Below, piece after piece: positions 15,254 to 24,407 of a DNA stretch of 64,000 nucleotides (its first letter is position 1; each line of letters opens with the position of its first letter). Both the position numbers and the translations under genes were made by a program. The notes beneath the pieces were generated by a model. That model was not told the origin of the DNA. It did not search any database and saw only the letters and a program-made list of their open reading frames with translations. This DNA is from Azotobacter paspali (lineage in GTDB: Bacteria > Pseudomonadota > Gammaproteobacteria > Pseudomonadales > Pseudomonadaceae): assembly GCF_042434745.1 (NCBI RefSeq), contig NZ_JBHLSS010000100.1. One strand, written 5' to 3'.

Positions 15254-17845
15254 ATGTCATCGCATAAATTCGGACTCAATCTGGTGGTGGTCGTAGCAGT
15301 CGCTGCGCTCTTCACCGGAATCTGGGCGCTCTACAACCTGCCGGTCACCGCGCCGGACTGGCCCGAGCAGATCTCCGGCTATTCCTTTTCCCCTTTCCGC
15401 CCCGGGCAGAATCCCCAGGAAAACCGCTACCCGAGCGACGATGAAATCCGCGCCGACCTGGAATTGCTCAGCCAGCAGACCGATAGCATCCGTACCTATT
15501 CGGTAGACGGCAGCCTGGCTGACGTGCCGCGCCTGGCCGAGGAGCTGGGCCTGCGCGTGACCCTGGGCATCTGGATCAGCCAGGACATGGAGCGCAACGA
15601 GCGGGAAATCGCCAAGGCCATCGAGCTGGCCAAGAGCTCGCGCAGCGTGGTGCGCGTGGTGGTCGGCAACGAGGCGCTGTTTCGCAACGAGATCACCGCC
15701 GGGGCGCTGATCTCCTACATCGACCGGGTCCGCGCCGCGGTCAAGGTGCCGGTGACCACTTCCGAACAGTGGCACATCTGGCAGAAATATCCCGAGCTGG
15801 GCCGCCACGTCGACCTGATCGCCGCGCACATCCTGCCCTACTGGGAATTCGTGCCGATGAAGGACTCCGTCCAGTTCACCCTCGACCGCGCCCGCGACCT
15901 GAAGAAACTGTTCCCGAGAAAGCCGCTGCTGCTCTCGGAAGTCGGCTGGCCGAGCAACGGCCGTAGCCGCGGCGGCGCCGAGGCCACCCAGATCGACCAG
16001 GCGATCTACCTGCGCACCCTGGTCAATACCCTGAACGCCCAGGGCTACAACTACTTCGTCATCGAAGCCTTCGACCAGCCTTGGAAGATCGACGACGAGG
16101 GTTCGGTCGGCGCCTACTGGGGCGTCTACAACTTCGCGCGCCAGCCCAAGTTCGCCTTCGAGGGACCGGTAGTGGCCATTCCCCAGTGGCGTCTGCTGGC
16201 GGTCGGCTCGGTGGTCCTCGCCGTACTCGCCCTGGCTCTGCTGCTGATCGACGGCAGCGCGCTGCGCCAGCGTGGACGCACCTTCCTGACCTTCGTCGCC
16301 TTCGCCTGCGGCTCGATCCTAGTGTGGATCGGCTACGACTACAGCCAGCAGTACAGCACCTGGTTCAGCCTCACCGTCGGCTTCCTGCTCGCCCTCGGTG
16401 CGCTCGGCGTGTTCATCGTGCTGCTCACCGAGGCCCACGAACTGGCCGAGACGGTATGGACGCTCAAGCGCCGCCGGCCGTTCCCGCCAGTGACCGCCGA
16501 CGAAGCCTACCGGCCCAAGGTGTCGATCCACGTGCCTTGCTACAACGAACCGCCGGAGATGGTCAAGCAGACCCTCGACGCCCTCTCGCGCCTGGACTAC
16601 CCGGACTTCGAGGTGCTGGTGATCGACAACAACACCAAGGACCCGGCGGTCTGGAAGCCCCTCGAGGAGCACTGTGCGCGCCTCGGCCCGCGCTTCAGGT
16701 TCTTCCACGTCGCGCCGCTGGCCGGCTTCAAGGGCGGCGCGCTGAACTACGTGCTGCAGTACACCGCGCCGGATGCCGAAGTGGTCGCGGTGATCGACTC
16801 CGACTACTGCGTCGAACGCGACTGGCTCAAGCACATGGTGCCGCACTTCGCCGACCCGAAGATCGCCGTGGTGCAGTCGCCGCAGGATTATCGCGACGAC
16901 CGCGAAAGCGCTTTCAAGAAGCTCTGCTACGCCGAATACAAGGGCTTCTTCCATATCGGCATGATCACCCGCAACGACCGCGACGCGATCATCCAGCACG
17001 GCACCATGACCATGACCCGGCGTTCGGTGCTGGACGAACTGGGCTGGGCCGACTGGTGCATCACCGAGGACGCCGAGCTGGGCCTGCGGGTATTCGAGAA
17101 GGGCCTCTCGGCCGCCTATTCCGAACGCAGCTACGGCAAGGGACTGATGCCCGACACCTTCATCGACTTCAAGAAGCAGCGCTTCCGCTGGGCCTACGGC
17201 GCCATCCAGATCATGAAGCGCCACACCCGCAGCCTGCTGTGGGGCAAGGAGAGCGAGCTGACCCGCGGCCAGCGCTACCACTTCCTGGCCGGCTGGCTGC
17301 CGTGGATCGCCGACGGGCTGAACATCTTCTTCACCCTCGGCGCCCTGCTGTGGTCGGCGGCGATGATCATCGTCCCGCACCGGGTCGACCCGCCGTTGCT
17401 GATCTTCGCCATCCCGCCGCTGGCGCTGTTCTTCTTCAAGGTCGGCAAGATCCTGTTCCTCTACCGCCGCGCGGTGGGCGTCAACCTCAAGGACGCCTTC
17501 TACGCCGCGATCGCCGGCCTGGCACTGTCGCACACCATCGCCAAGGCAGTGCTCTACGGCTTCTTCACCAGCAGCATCCCGTTCTTCCGCACACCGAAGA
17601 TGGCGAACAACCACGGCATCCTGGTGGCCCTGTCGGAAGCCCGCGAGGAGGTGGTGATCATGCTGGTGCTGTGGGGCGCGGCCGCCGGCATCGCCCTGGT
17701 GCAGGGCTTCCCGAGCAACGACGTGATCTTCTGGGTGGCGGTCCTGCTGATCCAGTCGCTGCCCTATCTGGCGGCGCTGATCATGGCACTGCTGTCGTCA
17801 CAGCCGAAGAAGGTTCAGGAGGCCCCGCTCGTCGAAGCCGTCTGA
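15254..17845 (+). CDS. ndvB: Fused GH17-like / GT2 beta-glucan synthase (NdvB-like)
   Basis: An 863-residue membrane protein joining two enzymes. An N-terminal anchor helix is followed by a periplasmic GH17-like domain (about residues 40-310). Its two expected acidic residues are in VVGNEALF (about 137) and LLSEVGWPSNG (about 232). Two or more membrane helices lead to a cytoplasmic family-2 glycosyltransferase beginning PKVSIHVPCYNEPPE (about 420). It has DSDYC (about 515), TEDAELGLR and the QRFRWAYGA box, then C-terminal helices. P. aeruginosa NdvB has this plan and makes cyclic beta-1,3 glucans. ATG 15254 was preferred over 15236 because MSSHKFGLN resembles the NdvB start. Confidence 0.8.
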   Translation: MSSHKFGLNLVVVVAVAALFTGIWALYNLPVTAPDWPEQISGYSFSPFRPGQNPQENRYPSDDEIRADLELLSQQTDSIRTYSVDGSLADVPRLAEELGLRVTLGIWISQDMERNEREIAKAIELAKSSRSVVRVVVGNEALFRNEITAGALISYIDRVRAAVKVPVTTSEQWHIWQKYPELGRHVDLIAAHILPYWEFVPMKDSVQFTLDRARDLKKLFPRKPLLLSEVGWPSNGRSRGGAEATQIDQAIYLRTLVNTLNAQGYNYFVIEAFDQPWKIDDEGSVGAYWGVYNFARQPKFAFEGPVVAIPQWRLLAVGSVVLAVLALALLLIDGSALRQRGRTFLTFVAFACGSILVWIGYDYSQQYSTWFSLTVGFLLALGALGVFIVLLTEAHELAETVWTLKRRRPFPPVTADEAYRPKVSIHVPCYNEPPEMVKQTLDALSRLDYPDFEVLVIDNNTKDPAVWKPLEEHCARLGPRFRFFHVAPLAGFKGGALNYVLQYTAPDAEVVAVIDSDYCVERDWLKHMVPHFADPKIAVVQSPQDYRDDRESAFKKLCYAEYKGFFHIGMITRNDRDAIIQHGTMTMTRRSVLDELGWADWCITEDAELGLRVFEKGLSAAYSERSYGKGLMPDTFIDFKKQRFRWAYGAIQIMKRHTRSLLWGKESELTRGQRYHFLAGWLPWIADGLNIFFTLGALLWSAAMIIVPHRVDPPLLIFAIPPLALFFFKVGKILFLYRRAVGVNLKDAFYAAIAGLALSHTIAKAVLYGFFTSSIPFFRTPKMANNHGILVALSEAREEVVIMLVLWGAAAGIALVQGFPSNDVIFWVAVLLIQSLPYLAALIMALLSSQPKKVQEAPLVEAV

Positions 17846-17902
17846 CAGGCGGTCGGCATTGCCAGACAGCGCTCCGGCAATGCCAACCCCACCTACGCCC
17901 CG

Positions 17903-17935
17903 AAAGCCGCTGCAGCCCCGCAGCGGCTTTTGTCT
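17903..17935 (+). terminator. Intrinsic terminator after the glucan synthase gene
   Basis: AAAGCCGCTG (17903-17912) pairs perfectly with CAGCGGCTTT (17921-17930) around an 8-nt loop and is followed by TGTCTT. It ends transcription of the NdvB-like gene before dapE. Confidence 0.8.
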
Positions 17936-17972
17936 TAAAATGCCGTCCTTTTCCCGCCGCTTCGGAGCCGTG

Positions 17973-19130
17973 ATGACCGCCACTGCCCTCTCCCCCACCT
18001 TGGCGCTCGCCTGCGAACTGATCGACCGGCCCTCGGTCACGCCGCTGGACGAGGGTTGCCAGGCGCTGATGATGGCTCGCCTGGGCGCCCTCGGCTTTGC
18101 CCTGGAACCGATGCGCATCGGAGAGGTGGAAAATTTCTGGGCCCACCGCGACGGCGGCATGGGCGAGGGGCCGGTCCTCTGCTTTGCCGGCCATACCGAC
18201 GTGGTGCCGACAGGTCCGCACGAAGCCTGGCAAACCCCGCCCTTCACTGCCACCCTCGACGCCGACGGTATGCTCCGCGGGCGCGGCGCGGCGGACATGA
18301 AGGGCAGCCTGGCGGCCATGCTGGTCGCTGTGGAACGCTTCGTCGCCGACCATCCTCGCCATCGCGGGGCGATCGCCTTCCTGATCACCAGCGACGAGGA
18401 AGGCCCGGCACTGCACGGCACCCAGGCGGTAGTCGAGCGCCTGCGCGCGCGCGGCGAACGCCTGGACTGGTGCATCGTCGGCGAGCCGTCGAGCAGCGAG
18501 ACGCTCGGCGACGTGGTGAAGAACGGCCGGCGCGGCTCGCTCGGCGCGACCCTGACGGTGCGCGGCAAGCAGGGTCATGTGGCCTATCCGCAACTGGCCA
18601 AAAATCCCATCCACCAGGCCGCGCCGGCGCTGGCCGAACTGGCGGCCGAGCATTGGGACGACGGCAACGCCTTCTTCCCGCCGACTAGCTTCCAGATCTC
18701 CAATATCCAGGCCGGCACCGGCGCCACCAACGTGATCCCCGGCGAGCTGCGGGTGTTGTTCAATTTCCGCTTCTCCACCGAGTCCACGGTGGAAGGCCTG
18801 CAGCGGCGCGTCGCGGCGATCCTCGACCGCCACGGCCTCGACTGGCATATCGACTGGGCGCTGTCCGGCCTGCCCTTCCTCACCGAACCGGGCGCACTGC
18901 TGGATGCCGTGTCGGCCAGCATCCGCGCGGTGACCGGCAGGGACACCACGCCCTCGACCAGCGGCGGCACCTCGGACGGCCGCTTCATCGCCACCCTGGG
19001 CACCCAGGTGGTCGAGGTCGGTCCGCTCAACGCCACCATCCATCAGGTCGACGAATGCGTGCTGGCCAGCGACCTGGAGCTGCTCACCGAAATCCACTAC
19101 CAGACCCTGATGCGGCTGCTGGCATGCTGA
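17973..19130 (+). CDS. dapE: Succinyl-diaminopimelate desuccinylase
   Basis: A 385-residue M20-family zinc hydrolase that removes succinate from N-succinyl-LL-diaminopimelate in lysine synthesis. Metal-binding and catalytic blocks are in order: AGHTDVVPTG (His, Asp), GRGAADMKGSLAA (Asp), TSDEEGPA (Glu pair), GEPSSSE and the closing HQVDE. The dimerisation domain contains VRGKQGHVAYP and GATNVIPGE. ATG 17973 lies just downstream of the terminator. rlmA overlaps its end by 7 nt. Confidence 0.96.
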   Translation: MTATALSPTLALACELIDRPSVTPLDEGCQALMMARLGALGFALEPMRIGEVENFWAHRDGGMGEGPVLCFAGHTDVVPTGPHEAWQTPPFTATLDADGMLRGRGAADMKGSLAAMLVAVERFVADHPRHRGAIAFLITSDEEGPALHGTQAVVERLRARGERLDWCIVGEPSSSETLGDVVKNGRRGSLGATLTVRGKQGHVAYPQLAKNPIHQAAPALAELAAEHWDDGNAFFPPTSFQISNIQAGTGATNVIPGELRVLFNFRFSTESTVEGLQRRVAAILDRHGLDWHIDWALSGLPFLTEPGALLDAVSASIRAVTGRDTTPSTSGGTSDGRFIATLGTQVVEVGPLNATIHQVDECVLASDLELLTEIHYQTLMRLLAC

Positions 19131-19927
19131 TCTGTCCGCTTTGCCGGGGCACGCTGCAGCCCGACGAGAAAGGTGCGGCCTGCCCGGCCGGCCACCGCTT
19201 CGACCGCGCCCGCCAGGGCTACCTGAATCTGCTGCCGGTGCAGCACAAGAAAAGCCGCGATCCCGGCGACAACCAGGCGATGGTTGAAGCACGCCGGCGC
19301 TTCCTGGAGGCCGGCCACTACGCCCCACTGGCCCGGCGCCTGACCGAGCTGGCTGCCGAACGCGCGCCGCGCCGCTGGCTAGACGTCGGCTGCGGCGAGG
19401 GCTATTACACGGCACAACTGGCCTCGGCTCTACACACTGCCGATGGCTACGCCCTGGATATCTCCCGCGAGGCGGTCAAGCGGGCCTGCCACAGGGCTGC
19501 GCAATTGACATGGCTGGTGGCCAGCATGGCGCGAGTACCGCTGGCCGATGCCAGTTGCGAACTGCTGGCCAGCCTGTTCAGCCCGCTTGACTGGCAGGAG
19601 GCACGGCGCCTGCTGGCTCCCGGTGGGGGCCTGCTGCGCATGGGGCCGACTCGCGAGCACCTGCTGGAGCTGCGCGGCCTGCTCTATGACGAGGTGCGCG
19701 AATACGACGACGCCAAGCACCTATCGCTGATTCCGCCCGGCATGCAGCTCGTGCACAGCGAAACGTTGAGCTACCGGCTGCGTCTGGATGCCGCCGGGGA
19801 TCGCGCCGACCTCCTGGCGATGACCCCGCACGGCTGGCGCGCCAATGCCGAACGTCGCGCCGCGGTGATCGCCGCGCCTTTAGAGGTCACGATCGCCATA
19901 CGCTACGATTGGATCGAACGAAATTGA
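19124..19927 (+). CDS. rlmA: 23S rRNA (guanine745-N1)-methyltransferase RlmA
   Basis: A 267-residue SAM-dependent methyltransferase acting on G745 of 23S rRNA. An N-terminal zinc-binding set, C4, C7, C20 and H24 (CPLC, CPAGH), is followed by the family block QGYLNLLPVQHKKSRDPGDN. The SAM motif is WLDVGCGEGYYTAQLA at about residues 85-100. Its start overlaps dapE, so the two are probably co-transcribed. Confidence 0.93.
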   Translation: MLICPLCRGTLQPDEKGAACPAGHRFDRARQGYLNLLPVQHKKSRDPGDNQAMVEARRRFLEAGHYAPLARRLTELAAERAPRRWLDVGCGEGYYTAQLASALHTADGYALDISREAVKRACHRAAQLTWLVASMARVPLADASCELLASLFSPLDWQEARRLLAPGGGLLRMGPTREHLLELRGLLYDEVREYDDAKHLSLIPPGMQLVHSETLSYRLRLDAAGDRADLLAMTPHGWRANAERRAAVIAAPLEVTIAIRYDWIERN

Positions 19928-19959
19928 CGCAAGGGACTGTCGACCCTGGGGAATTCGCC

Positions 19960-20334
19960 ATGCGCCAACCCGACATCGAAATCTATTTGAAGGACGGCGA
20001 CCAGCAGGCGGTCACCGACTGGCTGAACGCCGTCATAGGGCCCTGTACGCCCTGGCGGCGCCAGGGCCAGACCTTCAAGTGCCAGGCGGCCGACGGCGTG
20101 CCCATCACCTGGCTGCCGAACGCGGTGGGCAAGTGGCACAGCCTGTTCATCGAAAGCGAGCGGACGCCCTGGGAGGACGACCTGGCCTTCGCCCGCGCCG
20201 CCTTCGCCGCGCTGGGCGTGCAGATCCGCTGCGCGCCGGGGGGCTGGCAGGAAGAGGAAAGCGTCGATGCCGCCGACCGCTGGATCAAGATCGACGATAC
20301 GGGCGAACAGGAGTTCATCTGGCGGACCCACTGA
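19960..20334 (+). CDS. Conserved small protein of unknown function
   Basis: A 124-residue soluble, acidic protein, tryptophan-rich, with no signal peptide or membrane helix. Clear blocks are DIEIYLKDGDQQAVTDWL and DRWIKIDDTGEQEFIWRTH. ATG 19960 has a GGGGAAT site and starts at the conserved-looking MRQPDIEIYL; the frame is also open from 19909. It follows rlmA by 32 bp and is probably in the dapE-rlmA unit. I recognise it as a Pseudomonas conserved hypothetical but know no function. Confidence 0.7.
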   Translation: MRQPDIEIYLKDGDQQAVTDWLNAVIGPCTPWRRQGQTFKCQAADGVPITWLPNAVGKWHSLFIESERTPWEDDLAFARAAFAALGVQIRCAPGGWQEEESVDAADRWIKIDDTGEQEFIWRTH

Positions 20335-20422
20335 GGGCCGGGGACGCCTCGGCGCCTGACGAAGCCTGGAGAGAAGCGTGGGGAAGCGGACAGGCCCGTC
20401 GCCGACGGACCTGCCGGTTGTC

Positions 20423-20632
20423 TTACACCTTGGAGACGTCTTCCGCCTGCAGGCCTTTCTGGCCCTGGATCACCGAGAACTCCACCTTCTGTCCCTCGGT
20501 CAAGGATCGGTGACCTTCGCCGCGGATGGCGCGGTAATGGACGAACACGTCCGGGCCGCTCTCGCGCTGAATGAATCCATAGCCTTTGGCATCATTGAAC
20601 CACTTGACGGTTCCGACCTCACGATCAGCCAT
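20423..20632 (-). CDS. Cold-shock domain protein (CspA family)
   Basis: A 69-residue OB-fold RNA/DNA-binding protein. RNP1 is KGYGFIQ (residues 16-22) and RNP2 is VFVHY (29-33), both with the aromatic residues needed for nucleic acid binding. The opening TVKWFNDAKGYGFI is standard. ATG 20632 has a GAGAGTGG site upstream. The long, AT-richer upstream region fits the structured leader usual for cold-shock genes. Confidence 0.92.
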   Translation of the reverse strand: MADREVGTVKWFNDAKGYGFIQRESGPDVFVHYRAIRGEGHRSLTEGQKVEFSVIQGQKGLQAEDVSKV

Positions 20633-20767
20633 TACCACTCTCTCCACACATGCAATTTTTGTTCGACTTACTAGAAGCCACCATGGCCCGCGGACGTGCT
20701 CCAAACCCTCAAACATGCTCTTAGGCTTGGGTGTTGAAGGCGCATCCCTGGAAGCACCGCTTGGGCA

Positions 20768-20773
20768 GTATAA
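20768..20773 (-). promoter_or_regulatory. Candidate -10 box for the cold-shock gene
   Basis: On the minus strand the hexamer reads TATACT. The -35 seventeen bases upstream is poor (CTTTTC). Transcription from here would give a leader of about 128 nt before ATG 20632, a length typical of cspA-type mRNAs. The rest of the 20633-20918 gap shows no gene. Confidence 0.35.
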
Positions 20774-20877
20774 AGCAACCACCCAGGCAGAAAAGGACTT
20801 TTGTTGCAAGCGCAACCCCTCCAGATCAACAAATTAGTCGAAAATTCCACTATTTTCATCGATTTGGAGGTTGCTAT

Positions 20878-20903
20878 CGGCTCCAAAATATCTTTTGGAG
20901 CCG
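20878..20903 (-). terminator. Strong hairpin downstream of the GldG-like gene
   Basis: CGGCTCCAAAA (20878-20888) pairs perfectly with TTTTGGAGCCG (20893-20903) around a 4-nt loop. It starts 16 bp after the stop of the ABC operon's last gene. There is no U-run after the stem on the minus strand, so it may be an mRNA 3'-end stabiliser rather than a classical terminator. Confidence 0.5.
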
Positions 20904-20918
20904 GTCCCTGCCCTCCTC

Positions 20919-22754
20919 TCAGGCCCGCCGCCGGCGCCACAGCCAGACAGCCAGCGCGCCCAGGGTCAGTAGCATCGGTACCAGGGCGATGTTGAGGAAC
21001 TTAAGGGTACGCCCGAGCGCCTCGATGTCGGCATTGAACTGGTAGCGCACCTCGCGAAGCTCTTTGCGAATACGCAGCTTTTCCTGGAGGAACTGCTGCA
21101 CGGTGGCCTGCTGTTCGGGGTTCAGTTCCAGGGCCTTGCCCGGCTCCTCGCCCTGCTGCAGGGCAGCGAGTTGCCGCTCGGTCTGCTCCAGGCGCTGCTG
21201 CAGCACGTTTTCCTTCTCGCGAAAGCGCGCCTCCGCCTCGCGCTGCAGCGCCTCGACCACCTCGAACGGACGGCTGAAGCGGCCGCGCGAGCGCACCTCG
21301 ATCAGCGCGTCGGAGCCGGCCAGGTTGTCCAGCGCGTTGATCGCGAAGCTGGCGTTGTCGGCGAACGGCTGTGGGATGCGCTGGCCAAAGAAGTCCTGTA
21401 TCCGCACCCACATGCGGTCGCTGAGCAGGTCGCTGTCGGCGACCAGGATCAGATTGATGTTGTCGGCCGACTTGATACTATCCTTGCGCCCCTCGATCCC
21501 GTCCGGATAGGCCGATCTGGCCGGCCCGTCGACTCGCGCGGCAATGGTGTAACGCTCGCCGGTCGGTTGCAGATCGGCATAAAGACTCTGCGGATCATCG
21601 TCGACCGCGGCGACGCGCTCGGCGTCCAGCGGCATGGCATGGGTGGAGCTCTGGATGAGCGGCACGAAACGGGTCGAGGCGCCCTCCAGTGGATCGAGGA
21701 TACCGGCGCTGGCGACGATCAGGCTCTCCAGTCCGGCGGTGGTGACGTCCTGCTGATCGAGCGCCTCGGGCGGCAGGTTCAGCCAGGTGGGATGGCGCAC
21801 CGCCCGTTGTCCCTGGCCGATGCTCACGGCCATGGCATAGACACCGTCGCCGAGCACCTCGGCGGGGCGCAGGCGCACGCCCCAGGTCTTGAACAGCGGC
21901 TCCAGATCGGATGCCCGGCCAGCACCCATCTCGCCGGACAGGCTCATACCGCTGTCGATCTCGCTGAGCGGATCGACGAAGGCCAGCAGCTTGCCGCCGC
22001 GCATCACGAACTGATCGATGGCATAGAGGGTCTGCTCCGGCAACTGCTTCGGATGTACCAGCAGCAGCACCGAAACCTCTTCGGGAATCTGGTCGACGCC
22101 GGGCTCGAGGCTCTCGATGCGAAACAACTGGCGGATCTCCTCGAGCACCATCCAGGGCGCCGTCGGCTGTCCGGCGAGCATGTCGAAGCCGCCGTTCAAC
22201 TGCAGCCCGGAAAGCACTCCGACGACCGGCAGGCGGGCATGCGTCAGGCCCTGCACCAGGCGGCTGATCTCGTATTCGAGAAACTCCTCCTGATCCAGCG
22301 GGAAGAACGGGATCGCCTGGGTGTTGCCCGCCGCGTTGCGTCCGGCCAGACCGAAGTAGACCTGCTCGTCGCCTTGGTTCAGCGGCACCGCCTGCAGGCC
22401 GAACTCGGCGGCGCGGTCCTCGTCCTCGGAGAACGGCTCGGGATCGACGATGTGCAGGCGCAGCTTGCCGTTCGCCACCCGCTCGTAGGCCTTGAGCATC
22501 TCCTCGACCCGCCGGGCGTAGTTGCGCAGCGGCGCCAGTTCGCGTGTGGCCTGGTCGGAGTAGAAGAAATACAGGTCCAGCGGCTGCTCCAGCCCGGCGA
22601 GAATGCGCTCGGTGCCGGCGGACAGGGTGTAGAGCTTCTGCTCAGTGAGATCCAGGCGGGCGTTGCCCGGCAACTGGCTGGAAAGAACGTTGAAGGCCAG
22701 GAACGCCGCTGCGATGAGCAGCAGCCCGACGCCCGAATAGAGGATCTTCTTCAT
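20919..22754 (-). CDS. GldG-family ABC exporter auxiliary protein
   Basis: A 611-residue protein anchored by an N-terminal helix (about residues 5-26) and a C-terminal helix (LNIALVPMLLTLGALAVWLW). Between them lies a large extracytoplasmic ABC-auxiliary domain with LDLTEQKLYTLSAGT, typical of GldG/IFT52-like proteins. A charged coiled coil follows (about 515-580, EAEARFREKENVLQQRLEQ). The substrate of the Pseudomonas version is unknown. It follows the permease with a 1-bp gap. A DUF4340 gene that I recall following it in P. aeruginosa is absent here. Confidence 0.8.
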   Translation of the reverse strand: MKKILYSGVGLLLIAAAFLAFNVLSSQLPGNARLDLTEQKLYTLSAGTERILAGLEQPLDLYFFYSDQATRELAPLRNYARRVEEMLKAYERVANGKLRLHIVDPEPFSEDEDRAAEFGLQAVPLNQGDEQVYFGLAGRNAAGNTQAIPFFPLDQEEFLEYEISRLVQGLTHARLPVVGVLSGLQLNGGFDMLAGQPTAPWMVLEEIRQLFRIESLEPGVDQIPEEVSVLLLVHPKQLPEQTLYAIDQFVMRGGKLLAFVDPLSEIDSGMSLSGEMGAGRASDLEPLFKTWGVRLRPAEVLGDGVYAMAVSIGQGQRAVRHPTWLNLPPEALDQQDVTTAGLESLIVASAGILDPLEGASTRFVPLIQSSTHAMPLDAERVAAVDDDPQSLYADLQPTGERYTIAARVDGPARSAYPDGIEGRKDSIKSADNINLILVADSDLLSDRMWVRIQDFFGQRIPQPFADNASFAINALDNLAGSDALIEVRSRGRFSRPFEVVEALQREAEARFREKENVLQQRLEQTERQLAALQQGEEPGKALELNPEQQATVQQFLQEKLRIRKELREVRYQFNADIEALGRTLKFLNIALVPMLLTLGALAVWLWRRRRA

Positions 22755-22755
22755 G

Positions 22756-23490
22756 TCAATCGGCCTTCTTCAGATCGACCACCACCGCGGTGGCGGCCAG
22801 CCAGGCGGCGATCAGGGAGAGGAAATAGAGCAGATCGCGCAGATCGAGAACGCCCTTGCTGATCGCGTCGAAACGTACCAGGAAGCTCAACGAGGCCACC
22901 GCATCGAGCAGCCATTGCGGCGCCCAGCCGGCGAAGGCGTCGAGCACTAGCGGAAAGCCGCTGACGATGAACAGGAAACTCAGGCTGACGGCGAGGATGA
23001 AGGCGATCACCTGGTTCTTCGCCAGCGCCGACATGCACGAGCCGATCGCCAGGTAGGCACCGGCCAGCAGCCAGCTACCGAGGTAGCCGGTGAGAATCGC
23101 GCCGTTGTCCGGGTCGCCCAGGTAATTGACGGTGAGCACCATGGGGAAGGTCAGCAGCAATGCCAGGCCGGCGAACACCCAGGCGGCGAGGAACTTGCCG
23201 ACGACCGCCTCGAAGCGGCCGATCGGCAGGGTCATCAGCAGCTCGATCGAGCCCGACTTACGCTCCTCGGCCCAGAGGCGCATGGCGATGGCCGGGACCA
23301 GGAACAGGTAGAGCCAGGGATGGAAATCGAAGAAAGGCGCGAGGCTCGCCTGGTTGCTCTCGAAGAAGCGGCCTAGGTAGAAGGTGAACACCCCGGAGAG
23401 AACCAGGAAGATCAGGATGAACACATAGGCCAGGGGCGTGGCGAAATAGCTGCCCAGTTCGCGCTTGAAGACCACCGGTAGCTGCCTCAT
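22756..23490 (-). CDS. ABC-2 type permease (GldF-like)
   Basis: A 244-residue inner-membrane permease with about six helices, starting RELGSYFATPLAYVFILIF. The ABC-2 coupling region EERKSGSIELLMTLPIG follows the second helix. It starts inside the ATPase stop (ATGA at 23487-23490) and is translationally coupled. It should form the channel driven by the ATPase at 23487-24407. Confidence 0.88.
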   Translation of the reverse strand: MRQLPVVFKRELGSYFATPLAYVFILIFLVLSGVFTFYLGRFFESNQASLAPFFDFHPWLYLFLVPAIAMRLWAEERKSGSIELLMTLPIGRFEAVVGKFLAAWVFAGLALLLTFPMVLTVNYLGDPDNGAILTGYLGSWLLAGAYLAIGSCMSALAKNQVIAFILAVSLSFLFIVSGFPLVLDAFAGWAPQWLLDAVASLSFLVRFDAISKGVLDLRDLLYFLSLIAAWLAATAVVVDLKKAD

Positions 23491-24407
23491 GCCGCCTCCC
23501 CCCGGGTCAGGCTGCGGAACACTTCGTCGAGGCGGCCACGCTCCACGTCCAGCTCGCGCACCTGCCAGCCGCGCTGGTGGATCAGCGCATTGACCTGGGG
23601 AAAGATCACTTCCCCCGGCCTGGCCAGCACGGTGAGGCTGCCCTCGCGTGGATTGCTCTCGACTCCAGCGACGCCCGGCAGTGCCGCCAGCGCGTCCTGC
23701 TCCAGGCCCTCGCCGACCAGGGTCACCGCTTGGTGGTAACGCGAGCGGCTTTCCAGCTCCAGCGGCGTGCCGTCGGCCACCAGCCTGCCGGCGGCAATGA
23801 TCAGCGCACGGCTGCACACTGCCGCCACCTCCTCGAGAATATGGGTGGAGATGACCACGATGCGGTCACGGGCCAGATCGCCGATCAACTGGCGCACCTG
23901 ATGCTTCTGGTTGGGATCGAGGCCGTCGGTCGGCTCGTCGAGGATCAGCACCGGCGGCTCGTGGAGGATCGCCTGGGCCAGGCCGACCCGGCGCTTGAAG
24001 CCCTTGGAAAGGGTATCGATGCTCTGCCCGAGCACCTTCTCCAGTTCCAGCCGCTCGACCGCCGCGGCGACCCGCCGCCGCTTCTCCGCGCCACGGAAAC
24101 CGCGCACCTCGGCGATGAAGCCGAGGAAGCCGGCCACGCGCATGTCGCCATAGCAGGGCGCGCCCTCGGGCAGGTAGCCGATCAGCCGCTGAGCTTGGAG
24201 GGTCTGGCGGCGGATGTCGAAGCCGAGGATGCGCGCGGTGCCGGAGGTCGGCGCGAGAAAGCCGGTGAGCATTTTCATGGTGGTGGACTTGCCGGCACCG
24301 TTGGGGCCGAGAAAGCCCAGCACCTCCCCCGGCTGGACGCGGAAGGACAGATCGTCCACCGCGGTGCGCTGCGCGAAGCGCCTGGTCAGCTTCTCTATCT
24401 CGATCAT
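23487..24407 (-). CDS. ABC transporter ATP-binding protein (GldA-like)
   Basis: A 306-residue ABC ATPase. Walker A is GPNGAGKST (residues 34-42), the signature is LSKGFKRRV (132-140, a variant of LSGGQ), Walker B is VLILDEPTDG (152-161) and the switch histidine is in ISTHILEE. It is the first gene of a three-gene minus-strand operon. The GldA/NatA-like class exports unknown substrates. Confidence 0.92.
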   Translation of the reverse strand: MIEIEKLTRRFAQRTAVDDLSFRVQPGEVLGFLGPNGAGKSTTMKMLTGFLAPTSGTARILGFDIRRQTLQAQRLIGYLPEGAPCYGDMRVAGFLGFIAEVRGFRGAEKRRRVAAAVERLELEKVLGQSIDTLSKGFKRRVGLAQAILHEPPVLILDEPTDGLDPNQKHQVRQLIGDLARDRIVVISTHILEEVAAVCSRALIIAAGRLVADGTPLELESRSRYHQAVTLVGEGLEQDALAALPGVAGVESNPREGSLTVLARPGEVIFPQVNALIHQRGWQVRELDVERGRLDEVFRSLTRGEAA

